Notes under the pieces: generated by a model
Database searches by the model: none
The model's input: the letters and a program-made list of their open reading frames with translations, nothing else
Told to the model about the DNA's origin: nothing
Assembly: GCF_015209965.1 (NCBI RefSeq)
Contig: NZ_MU158690.1
Coordinates: 1,350,317 to 1,414,316 of the forward strand
Direction of reading: 5' to 3'
Origin: Sphingobacterium pedocola
Lineage (GTDB): Bacteria > Bacteroidota > Bacteroidia > Sphingobacteriales > Sphingobacteriaceae
Length of the DNA: 64,000 nt
In this document: piece after piece, positions 56,202 to 64,000 of the stretch
Layout of the letters: each line of letters opens with the position of its first letter
Numbering within the stretch: position 1 is the first letter of the stretch
Translations under genes and position numbers: made by a program

Positions 56202-58100
56202 ATGGAAACTACTAGTCTTTCGGTATTAAAGCAATATTGGGGGTTTGAAGCATTCAGGCCTTTACAGGAAGATATTGTTCATTCCATTTTACAGGGAAGG
56301 GATACGCTAGCCCTAATGCCAACAGGTGGCGGGAAATCTATTTGTTTTCAAGTTCCTGCTATGATAAAAGAGGGAATTTGTATCGTCATCAGTCCGTTGA
56401 TTGCCCTGATGAAAGATCAGGTCGAACACCTACGAGCGAGAGGAATCGAAGCGCTTGCCATTTTTTCGGGAATGTCTTATCGCGAGATCGATATTGCGTT
56501 AGACAATTGTATTTTTGGTAAAATCAAATTTCTATATATAGCACCGGAACGCCTATATTCTGAATTGGTACGAGAGCGAATTAGGTACATGAAAGTCAAT
56601 CTATTTGCAATAGATGAAGCACATTGTATTTCGCAATGGGGATATGATTTCAGACCTTCATATTTACAACTAAATCAATTACGCGAATTACATCCTAGCG
56701 TCCCGGTATTGGCACTCACGGCGACAGCGACATCCCGTGTGATCGAAGATATACAAACACAGCTTCATTTTAAAGTCGCTAATGTATTGAGCAAAAGCTT
56801 TGCGCGGACTAATCTAGGATATATGGCATTCGAGGAGGAGGATAAAATGGGGCGCATGTTACGGATCATCAAAAAAATGGGAGGTAGCGGGGTGGTATAT
56901 GTTCGAAATAGGCGCGAAACACAAGAAGTAACACGCGTATTGGTTAATCATGGAATACCAGCAGATTATTATCATGCAGGTTTAGCCATGAAAGACAGAG
57001 AGCAAAAGCAAAATGCATGGATGTCAAACAAAATTCGTGTGATCGTAGCAACCAATGCATTTGGTATGGGAATCGATAAATCCGATGTGCGTTTTGTGAT
57101 TCATTTGGATATTCCAGATTCGTTGGAGGCATATTACCAAGAGGCCGGTCGAGCCGGTCGGGACAGTAAAAAGGCATTTCCAGTAATGCTCTATCAGCAA
57201 GATGATAGAGATCGGCTGTGGACTACGTTAGAATCTAGTTTCCCAACGGTCTCTTTTATTCAAAAGGTATATCATTGTTTAGGAAATTACTATCAGATTG
57301 CTTACGGGGCAGGAAGCGGTGCAACGTTTGATTTCGATGTTGTTGATTTCTGCAAGAAATACGAGATTGACTTATTACATACAATCAGTGCGCTGAAATT
57401 TTTAGAAAGAGATAGTTGGTTAGCCCTTTCTGAAGCTGTATATATACCTTCTCGTTTTAAATTTGAAGTAGATTACCAAGAACTATACAAGTTTCAGGTG
57501 CAATCTGCTAAATACGATTCGCTGATCAAAATTATTTTACGGACATATGGAGGCGTCTTTGATTTGTATGTCCCTATTAATGAATTTGAGTTTGCAAAAA
57601 AGCTAGGAGTTCCGTTCGATATTGTTGTAGAGTTGCTTTCGGGAATGGAAAAGCAACAGATAAGTTCGTACATTAAAAGTACGGACAAACCTCAGCTTCA
57701 ATTCCTACAAAGTCGCGTGGACTATAAGAATCTTTACATCGATATGGATTTTATTCGGGAACGAAAGCAAATTAAAGAAGAGCAGCTGAAAGCAATCTAT
57801 CATTATTTGGATACGAAAGATTGCCGAAGTGTAGCTTTACTAGCATATTTTGGAGAAGAAGATGCTGAGTTATGCGGTGAGTGCGACTTGTGCTTAGTAC
57901 GCAAGCACAAAGAAGGACAAACAGCCAAAATCCGTCAGGAAATTCGTATACTACTTTCGGAAAAAGCACTGACGCTCCACGAACTGATCGATAGTATTTC
58001 TGTTGGAAGAGAAACTGATAAGATTAAAATCCTTAGGGAACTCATCGAAGAAAGTGAAGCAAAGGTCGAAGAGGAAATGTATTATTGGATTGGAAGATAA
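56202..58100 (+). CDS. recQ: RecQ-family ATP-dependent DNA helicase
   Basis: The 632-aa protein has Walker A TGGGKS (41-46), DEAH box (138-141), the RecQ motif VPVLALTATATSRV and FGMGIDKSDVRFVIH, and a zinc-binding region with CR...CGECDLC (about 545-570). It unwinds DNA 3' to 5' in recombination and repair. The usual C-terminal HRDC domain is not obvious; only a short tail follows the zinc site, so it resembles the short RecQ forms. It lies directly after comEC, perhaps linked to processing of incoming DNA. Confidence 0.93.
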   Translation: METTSLSVLKQYWGFEAFRPLQEDIVHSILQGRDTLALMPTGGGKSICFQVPAMIKEGICIVISPLIALMKDQVEHLRARGIEALAIFSGMSYREIDIALDNCIFGKIKFLYIAPERLYSELVRERIRYMKVNLFAIDEAHCISQWGYDFRPSYLQLNQLRELHPSVPVLALTATATSRVIEDIQTQLHFKVANVLSKSFARTNLGYMAFEEEDKMGRMLRIIKKMGGSGVVYVRNRRETQEVTRVLVNHGIPADYYHAGLAMKDREQKQNAWMSNKIRVIVATNAFGMGIDKSDVRFVIHLDIPDSLEAYYQEAGRAGRDSKKAFPVMLYQQDDRDRLWTTLESSFPTVSFIQKVYHCLGNYYQIAYGAGSGATFDFDVVDFCKKYEIDLLHTISALKFLERDSWLALSEAVYIPSRFKFEVDYQELYKFQVQSAKYDSLIKIILRTYGGVFDLYVPINEFEFAKKLGVPFDIVVELLSGMEKQQISSYIKSTDKPQLQFLQSRVDYKNLYIDMDFIRERKQIKEEQLKAIYHYLDTKDCRSVALLAYFGEEDAELCGECDLCLVRKHKEGQTAKIRQEIRILLSEKALTLHELIDSISVGRETDKIKILRELIEESEAKVEEEMYYWIGR

Positions 58101-58196
58101 TACAGCGTTTAGAACGCACTCAAAAAGAATTTGTTAAAGCATTTTATTTCTCCCATAATTTTTAATAGCTTTAGCTAATAACCAAATAAACTTTGT

Positions 58197-60431
58197 ATGG
58201 AAAACTATATTATTTATTTACCGGCAGTATTGGCTGTTTTGGGACTTCTTTTTATGATGCGCAAAGCGACTTGGGTCAGCAAGCAAGATGCTGGAGATGA
58301 GCGCATGCAAACTATTTCCAAAAGTATTCAGGAAGGAGCACTGGCTTTTTTAAAAGCGGAATACCGTATACTTTTGATTTTTGTAGCTATTGCTTCAATA
58401 GCGCTTTTTGTTGTTTCTACGTTGGTCGATACAACCCACTGGATTATTATTGTAGCCTTTGTATTTGGCGCTTTTTTTTCTGCGCTCGCTGGAAATATAG
58501 GTATGCGTATCGCAACCAAAAGTAATGTTCGTACGACCCAAGCCGCAAAAACCAGCCTTCCTCAAGCCCTGAAGGTTTCTTTTTCTGGAGGTACCGTAAT
58601 GGGATTAGGAGTAGCAGGATTAGCTGTACTGGGATTAAGTATTTTCTTTTTACTTTTCTTGAAAATGTTTATTACCGAAGGCGGAAATTTTTATAGTGAA
58701 ATGACTGTCGTTTTGGAGGCACTTGCCGGATTTTCTTTGGGGGCTGAATCCATTGCGCTTTTCGCACGCGTTGGAGGCGGTATATATACTAAAGCCGCTG
58801 ATGTCGGAGCGGACCTGGTCGGTAAAATTGAGGCAGGTATCCCGGAGGATGATCCACGTAATCCTGCAACTATCGCTGATAATGTTGGAGATAACGTTGG
58901 TGACGTAGCTGGAATGGGAGCTGATTTGTTCGGATCCTACGTAGCTACCGTATTAGCTTCGATGGTATTGGGTAATTATATTATAAAGGATATGAGTGAA
59001 GCAACAGGCATCGTATATACGGATGCTTTCCAAGGCATGGGACCTATTCTATTGCCAATTGTAATAGCAGGTGTAGGAATTTTGGCATCTATCATTGGAA
59101 CATTTTTTGTAAAAATAACGAACAATGATGCGAAAGAAGCTCAGGTACAAAAAGCATTAAATATGGGTAACTGGGTGGCTATTTTTTTAACCATTATCGC
59201 TTGCTTTTTCCTCATAACCTATATGTTGCCTGAGACCATTCAGATGAAGTTTTTCGGTGAGGGGTATAAAGACGTTCCACGGATGAATGTTTTTTACTCT
59301 ACTCTTGTGGGATTGGCAGTGGGCGGATTGATCTCAGCTTTCACGGAATATTATACAGGATTGGGTAAAAAACCTGTTTTAAATATTGTTCGAAATTCTT
59401 CTACAGGCGCAGGGACAAATATTATAGCTGGATTAGCTACTGGAATGATGTCAACATTTTCATCTGTTTTGTTGTTTGCCTTTGCGATTTGGGGTTCCTA
59501 TTCCTTAGCTGGCTTCTATGGTGTAGCTATTGCAGCTTCCGCAATGATGGCAACGACAGCCATGCAGTTAGCAATAGATGCCTTTGGTCCTATTGCTGAT
59601 AATGCAGGCGGGATAGCTGAAATGAGCGAACTGCCGAAAGAAGTTCGCCAGCGTACTGATATATTGGATTCTGTAGGTAATACAACAGCTGCAGTAGGAA
59701 AGGGATTTGCTATAGCATCGGCGGCTTTAACCGCGCTTGCGTTATTTGCGGCTTATGTGACTTTCACAGGTATTGACGGAATCAATATTTTTAAAGCGGA
59801 TGTATTGGCGGCGTTATTTATAGGTGGAATGATACCTGTTGTTTTTTCAGCTTTAGCGATGCAATCTGTCGGTAAGGCGGCAATGGATATGGTGAATGAA
59901 GTTCGCCGTCAATTTAGAGAGATACCGGGAATAATGGAAGGGACGGGACAGCCAGAATACAGTAAGTGTGTTGATATATCTACCAAAGCGGCATTGCGGG
60001 AGATGATGCTGCCGGGGGCGCTAACAATTGTTACACCTATACTCGTAGGGTTTGTGATGGGGGCAGAAGCTTTAGGCGCGTATATGGCGGGTGTGGCGGT
60101 TTCAGGAGTATTATGGGCTATATTCCAGAATAATGCCGGAGGAGCTTGGGACAATGCAAAGAAATCTTTTGAGGCAGGCGTAGAAATAAATGGAGAAATG
60201 ACCTATAAAGGCTCTGAAGCACACAAAGCGGCAGTGACAGGAGATACCGTGGGAGATCCTTTTAAAGATACTTCTGGTCCCTCAATGAATATTTTAATTA
60301 AATTGACCTGTTTAATAGGATTAGTCATTGCACCAATTCTAGGAAATCACACTGCACAGTTGGCGAAGCAAAAAGAAAAAGAAGCCACGGCTAAAATAGT
60401 GAAAGTGGAAAAAGTAATGTATACGAAATAA
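58197..60431 (+). CDS. hppA: membrane-bound K+-dependent H+ (or Na+) pyrophosphatase
   Basis: The 744-aa protein has about 16 membrane helices and the family motifs DVGADLVGKIE, DNVGDNVGDVAGMGADLFGSY and DAFGPIADNAGGIAEM. The segment GNTTAAVGKG has Ala where K+-independent enzymes have Lys, so it is K+-dependent. It hydrolyses pyrophosphate and pumps H+ or Na+ across the inner membrane; the ion cannot be told from these motifs alone. The sequence TAAACTTTG just before the ATG is a near-match to the -7 element. Confidence 0.95.
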   Translation: MENYIIYLPAVLAVLGLLFMMRKATWVSKQDAGDERMQTISKSIQEGALAFLKAEYRILLIFVAIASIALFVVSTLVDTTHWIIIVAFVFGAFFSALAGNIGMRIATKSNVRTTQAAKTSLPQALKVSFSGGTVMGLGVAGLAVLGLSIFFLLFLKMFITEGGNFYSEMTVVLEALAGFSLGAESIALFARVGGGIYTKAADVGADLVGKIEAGIPEDDPRNPATIADNVGDNVGDVAGMGADLFGSYVATVLASMVLGNYIIKDMSEATGIVYTDAFQGMGPILLPIVIAGVGILASIIGTFFVKITNNDAKEAQVQKALNMGNWVAIFLTIIACFFLITYMLPETIQMKFFGEGYKDVPRMNVFYSTLVGLAVGGLISAFTEYYTGLGKKPVLNIVRNSSTGAGTNIIAGLATGMMSTFSSVLLFAFAIWGSYSLAGFYGVAIAASAMMATTAMQLAIDAFGPIADNAGGIAEMSELPKEVRQRTDILDSVGNTTAAVGKGFAIASAALTALALFAAYVTFTGIDGINIFKADVLAALFIGGMIPVVFSALAMQSVGKAAMDMVNEVRRQFREIPGIMEGTGQPEYSKCVDISTKAALREMMLPGALTIVTPILVGFVMGAEALGAYMAGVAVSGVLWAIFQNNAGGAWDNAKKSFEAGVEINGEMTYKGSEAHKAAVTGDTVGDPFKDTSGPSMNILIKLTCLIGLVIAPILGNHTAQLAKQKEKEATAKIVKVEKVMYTK

Positions 60432-60451
60432 GTTGCAAGCGTAATAAAAAA

Positions 60452-60491
60452 ACACATCCCGCAGGCATATCCTCGCGGGATGTGTTTTTTT
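60452..60491. terminator. terminator of hppA
   Basis: ACACATCCCGC (60452-60462) and GCGGGATGTGT (60475-60485) form a perfect 11-bp stem with a 12-base loop. The A-run and T-run extend it on both sides. Confidence 0.9.
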
Positions 60492-60538
60492 ATTGATACT
60501 TTTTGTAACTTTAACCTGTTCATTAACGTAAATAAGCT

Positions 60539-61414
60539 ATGTCGAATATTGGTTTTATTCAAGAAGAAAAAGCGGCCGATATCGGTAACTTTTTGGTAGG
60601 AAGGTTACTGCCTTTCCGCCAAAAGAGGTCTATTGGTCCATTTGTGTTCATAGATCATATGGGACCTGCTCATCTTCGAGAATACGAGAACTTGGATATA
60701 GGTCCTCATCCACACATCGGATTATCAACCTTGACATATTTGTTTGATGGTGCAATTATGCATCGTGACAGTTTGGGAACCGCCATGGAGATCCAACCCG
60801 GTGCAGTCAACTGGATGACGGCGGGTAAAGGTGTCACGCATTCTGAAAGAACACCAGAATACTTAAGACATCAAGATAAATATATGCACGGGCTCCAGAT
60901 CTGGATTGCACTTCCCAAAGCGCTCGAGTTGATGGAACCTGAATTTTTTCACATAGAAGCAAAGGATATTCCCCGGTGGGAAGAAGAAGGCGTCAGTTAT
61001 AAATTGATCGCAGGAGAGGCATTTGGAAAGAAATCTCCTGTGCCTGTGTATAGTCCACTTTATATGATTGAAATTAAAGCTAAAAAAGATACGTTAATTG
61101 ATCTCCGGGGTGTCTTGTACGGCGAGAGTGGGCTTTACATTCTAGAAGGCGATATTGAGAGTAACGGATTTGAATACGGGTCGAAGCAAATCTTGATTAC
61201 CAAAGATGCACACCTATGTTCTTTTACAATGAAGGCAAATACGACGGTATATATTTTTGGTGGAAAACCTTTCCCTGAGGAACGGTTTATTTATTGGAAT
61301 TTTGTCGCAACAAGCAAAGAGATAATCGAGCAGGGAAAAGAGGACTGGAAAAATCATCGGTTTCCAACAGTACCCAATGATGATGGTTATGTTTCACTAC
61401 CAGGTACGCAATAA
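60539..61414 (+). CDS. pirin-family protein
   Basis: The 291-aa bicupin has the pirin iron ligands H57, H59 (HPHIGLSTLTY), H101 and E103 (TAGKGVTHSER), spaced as in human pirin (H56, H58, H101, E103). Bacterial pirins range from quercetinase-like dioxygenases to redox-sensitive regulators; the substrate here is unknown. It is convergent with the sulfurtransferase, with only five bases between the stops and no hairpin. Confidence 0.9.
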   Translation: MSNIGFIQEEKAADIGNFLVGRLLPFRQKRSIGPFVFIDHMGPAHLREYENLDIGPHPHIGLSTLTYLFDGAIMHRDSLGTAMEIQPGAVNWMTAGKGVTHSERTPEYLRHQDKYMHGLQIWIALPKALELMEPEFFHIEAKDIPRWEEEGVSYKLIAGEAFGKKSPVPVYSPLYMIEIKAKKDTLIDLRGVLYGESGLYILEGDIESNGFEYGSKQILITKDAHLCSFTMKANTTVYIFGGKPFPEERFIYWNFVATSKEIIEQGKEDWKNHRFPTVPNDDGYVSLPGTQ

Positions 61415-61419
61415 ATTAA

Positions 61420-62250
61420 TTATTCAATAGGCAGATTTGAATCAGCGCCCCATTCTGACCATGAACCGTCATAAACGGCGATATCCGTATGACCCACTTG
61501 ATAAGCACCCAGTGCTAGTATAGAGGCTGTTATTCCTGATCCACAGGAGAATATATTGTGTTTGTTTTGTTCAGAGTGTCCCACATAAATTTTTTCTAAC
61601 TCTTGTACAGGTTTAATAAATGCGCCATTCATCAGCTGGTCGAAAGGCAGGTTTGTGGAACTTGGGATGTGTCCAGATCTTAACCCCTTTCGGGGCTCGG
61701 GAACCGTGCCATTGAATCTACCCTTATTCCGTGCGTCCGTAACGGTAATATGGGGTGAAGTCAGTTTTTTTAGTAATGAATATGTGCTTTCAAACCAGTT
61801 GTTGTCCGTTTTTGCAATAAAATTCCCTTTTTCTGTTGGTGTTATATAATCGGTTTTCACTGGTAATCCTTGGTTTATCCAAGCTTCTATCCCTCCATTC
61901 AAAACGTAGACCTCTTTATGTCCCATATAGCGAAACATCCACCAGGCACGAGGACTGGAATAGAGCCCCCATTGATCGTAAATTATCAATATACTGTTAT
62001 TATTGATACCAAGGTTACGAGCTTCTTGTTCAAAATCTTCACGGGTTAACATGGTATGTGGAAGAGAGCTGTTGTGTACAGAGAAATTCCCCTCAATATC
62101 AAAAAATATAGAATTAGGGATCAATTGCAAAATTGTTTTATCCAATTTTTGATCAACTTTGTCTATGGTCGCATCAAGAATGATAAGACTAGGGTTACTA
62201 GTCAATTGCAGAAAATCGTGAATATCGATTATTGGAGAAGAAATCGGCAT
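61420..62250 (-). CDS. thiosulfate/3-mercaptopyruvate sulfurtransferase (rhodanese)
   Basis: The 276-aa protein has two rhodanese domains; the second carries the active cysteine C236 in CGSGITAS. The first has the structural blocks DQWGLYSSPRAWW and VLNGGIEAW. It transfers sulfur to a thiol or cyanide acceptor in the cytoplasm. The CGSGxT loop fits the 3-mercaptopyruvate type. No signal peptide is present. It starts at ATG 62250. Confidence 0.92.
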   Translation of the reverse strand: MPISSPIIDIHDFLQLTSNPSLIILDATIDKVDQKLDKTILQLIPNSIFFDIEGNFSVHNSSLPHTMLTREDFEQEARNLGINNNSILIIYDQWGLYSSPRAWWMFRYMGHKEVYVLNGGIEAWINQGLPVKTDYITPTEKGNFIAKTDNNWFESTYSLLKKLTSPHITVTDARNKGRFNGTVPEPRKGLRSGHIPSSTNLPFDQLMNGAFIKPVQELEKIYVGHSEQNKHNIFSCGSGITASILALGAYQVGHTDIAVYDGSWSEWGADSNLPIE

Positions 62251-62297
62251 ACGAAAATAATTTAATGATTAAAATTACAACAAAATACCGATATAAA

Positions 62298-62325
62298 AAA
62301 GCCCCAATCTTACGATTGGGGCTTT
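62298..62325 (-). terminator. terminator of rpsA
   Basis: AAAGCCCCAATC (62298-62309) and GATTGGGGCTTT (62314-62325) form a perfect 12-bp stem with a TTAC loop. On the - strand it is followed by a TTTTTT run extending to TATATC. Confidence 0.92.
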
Positions 62326-62346
62326 ACTATTTAGTGAAATCTAAAA

Positions 62347-64000
62347 TTATTTAGATTTTTTTTCGTCACCTTCCATTTGCTCTTTCAATTGAGCTAATAC
62401 ATCAAGATCACCTAAAGTAGATTTCTCAACAGAGTCTTTTACTTTCTTCACTGCCGTAGAAGCTGCTTTTGCATCTTTTTTGCGTGCATTAGATTCTTCT
62501 TTACGGTTTTCTTCTTTCGCATCTTCCCAGATACGAGAGTGAGAAATTACAAGACGTTTGTTTTCTTTGTTGAACTCAATGATTTTGAAATCATTGACAT
62601 CGTCTACTTTTAAGGCAGCACCATCTTCTTTTACAGAGTGTTTAGAAGGACAGAAACCTTCTACACCATATTGTAATGCCACGATATCACCTTTGTCACC
62701 AACTTTGATTACTGTACCTTCGTGAATCGAATCAATTGTGAAAATTGTTTCGAAAGTATCCCAAGGGTTTTCTTCTAATTGTTTGTGACCTAGAGATAAT
62801 TTACGGTTTTCTTCATCGAGCTCTAAAACAACAACTTCTAACTCTTCGCCTACTTTAGTGAATTCATTAGGATGATTAATTTTTTTAGACCATGATAAGT
62901 CTGAAATATGGATTAATCCATCGATGCCATCTTCCAATTCGACAAATACGCCGAAGTTAGTCATGTTTTTAACAACAGCTTTTTGTTTCGAACCTATAGG
63001 GTAGCGTTCAGTGATGTTTTTCCAAGGATCTGGAGTCAATTGTTTGATACCTAGGCTCATCTTACGATCATCGCGATCTAATGTTAAGATTTGAGCTTCA
63101 ATTTCGTCACTTACTTTTAAGAACTCCTGAGGAGAACGTAAGTTTTGCGACCAAGACATTTCAGATACATGAATTAAACCTTCAACACCAGGTATGATTT
63201 CTAAGAAAGCACCGTAGTCAGCAACAGTTACGATTTTACCTTTTACTTTAGAACCAATAGCTAATTCGCTATCTAAAGATTCCCAAGGGTGTTCTGATAA
63301 TTGTTTTAAACCTAATGCGATACGTTTTTTCTCATCATCAAAATCCAAAACAACCACGTTAATAGTTTGATCTAAAGCCAATACTTCTTTTGGATGCTCG
63401 ATACGACCCCAAGAGATATCCGTAATGTGAAGTAAACCGTCAACACCACCTAAATCGATGAATACACCGAAGTCTGTAATGTTTTTAACAGTACCTTCTA
63501 ATACTTGACCTTTTTCTAATTTCGCAACGATTTCTGATTTTTGGTTTTCTAGATCGTCTTCAATTAATACTTTGTGAGATACCACTACGTTTTTGAATTC
63601 ATGGTTGATTTTCACAACTTTGAACTCCATAGTTTTACCTACGTAAATATCGTAATCACGGATAGGTTTGATGTCAATTTGAGACCCAGGTAAGAACGCT
63701 TCTACACCTTTAATGTCTACGATCAAACCACCTTTCGTACGAGACTTAACGAAACCATCGATAATAGCATCATTTTCCAATGCATCGTTGATAGCTTCCC
63801 AAGATTTTTGTGTTTTAGCACGCTTGCGTGACAACACCAATTGACCGTTTGCGTCTTCTTGAGACTCTACGAATACGTCAACAGTGTCACCAACTTTTAA
63901 GTCAGGTAAGTCACGGAACTCAGATAACGCTACTAGACCGTCTGATTTGAAACCAACGTTCAAAACCACATCCTTGTTATTGACAGATACAACAATACCC
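62347..64000 (-). CDS. rpsA: 30S ribosomal protein S1, partial
   Basis: The 5' end is cut by the window; about 551 residues are visible, ending in GDEKKSK. Consecutive S1 domains are seen: the end of one (KSDGLVALSEF), then GFVKSRTKGGLIVDI, GTVKNITDFGVFIDLGG, GKIVTVADYGAFLEI, VVKNMTNFGVFVEL and a last one (GTVIKVGDKGDIVAL). S1 brings mRNA to the ribosome, a role of particular weight in Bacteroidota, which rarely use Shine-Dalgarno pairing. A lysine- and alanine-rich tail follows the last domain. A GTG at 63969 is not the start because the S1 fold continues upstream (GIVVSVNNKDVVLN). Confidence 0.96.
   Translation of the reverse strand, partial: GIVVSVNNKDVVLNVGFKSDGLVALSEFRDLPDLKVGDTVDVFVESQEDANGQLVLSRKRAKTQKSWEAINDALENDAIIDGFVKSRTKGGLIVDIKGVEAFLPGSQIDIKPIRDYDIYVGKTMEFKVVKINHEFKNVVVSHKVLIEDDLENQKSEIVAKLEKGQVLEGTVKNITDFGVFIDLGGVDGLLHITDISWGRIEHPKEVLALDQTINVVVLDFDDEKKRIALGLKQLSEHPWESLDSELAIGSKVKGKIVTVADYGAFLEIIPGVEGLIHVSEMSWSQNLRSPQEFLKVSDEIEAQILTLDRDDRKMSLGIKQLTPDPWKNITERYPIGSKQKAVVKNMTNFGVFVELEDGIDGLIHISDLSWSKKINHPNEFTKVGEELEVVVLELDEENRKLSLGHKQLEENPWDTFETIFTIDSIHEGTVIKVGDKGDIVALQYGVEGFCPSKHSVKEDGAALKVDDVNDFKIIEFNKENKRLVISHSRIWEDAKEENRKEESNARKKDAKAASTAVKKVKDSVEKSTLGDLDVLAQLKEQMEGDEKKSK

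Noticed and set aside
63969..63971. GTG as start of the S1 gene.
   Set aside because: The reading frame and the S1-domain fold continue upstream to the window end, so the gene is partial.

Overview
The window is a chromosomal segment of a member of the Bacteroidota, most likely the Sphingobacteriaceae (Sphingobacterium/Pedobacter type). This rests on the rRNA sequences, the absence of Shine-Dalgarno sequences before most genes, repeated promoters of the form TTG-N20-TAnnTTTG, a MraZ-headed division and cell-wall (dcw) cluster with Bacteroidota-type FtsZ, MurE and FtsI, an anti-sigma/ECF-sigma/SusC-plug locus, and a K+-dependent membrane pyrophosphatase. The genus is inferred; no database search was possible.

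Layout. 1-4932: an rRNA operon on the + strand (16S lacking its 5' third, tRNA-Ile, tRNA-Ala, 23S, 5S), with a boxA-like site, a long pre-23S processing stem, three related spacer hairpins and a strong terminator. 5054-14074: mixed housekeeping genes (radical SAM protein, MazG-like protein, RluB-type pseudouridine synthase, lytic transglycosylase, MATE exporter, TatA, Tex, and a small unknown protein). 14103-24847: a giant TamB-like protein, tsaD, a TonB protein, an ECF sigma/anti-sigma pair, and a divergent secreted VWA protein with SusC-like N-terminal modules. 24653-28089: a LutB-like iron-sulfur protein with a small membrane protein, then aspS. 28461-44332: a complete single-strand dcw cluster, mraZ-rsmH-ftsL-ftsI-murE-mraY-murD-ftsW-murG-murC-ftsQ-ftsA-ftsZ, opened by a three-repeat MraZ operator and closed by a terminator.

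44413-51117: a LuxR-type response regulator divergent from mscL, then rpmH-rnpA-yidD-tsaB (no dnaA next to them), corA, an OmpH/Skp-like lipoprotein and gyrB. 51270-58100: a tightly packed, overlapping set of four genes: a PorV/FadL-like outer-membrane protein, a predicted outer-membrane barrel carrying a ComEA-like helix-hairpin-helix domain, ComEC and a RecQ helicase. 58197-62250: hppA, a pirin and a sulfurtransferase. 62347-64000: ribosomal protein S1, cut by the window end.

Most of the window is conserved core genome, and I see no insertion sequence, prophage or CRISPR array. The parts most worth a second look are the barrel-HhH/ComEC/RecQ locus, a possible DNA-uptake module; the sigma/anti-sigma/VWA locus, where two proteins carry SusC-like fragments without a barrel; the TamB gene, whose membrane anchor lies upstream of any normal start codon; and the repeated hairpins of the rRNA spacers. 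Several start codons were set from promoter position, because apparent TTG starts in three genes are really the last bases of a TAnnTTTG promoter element.
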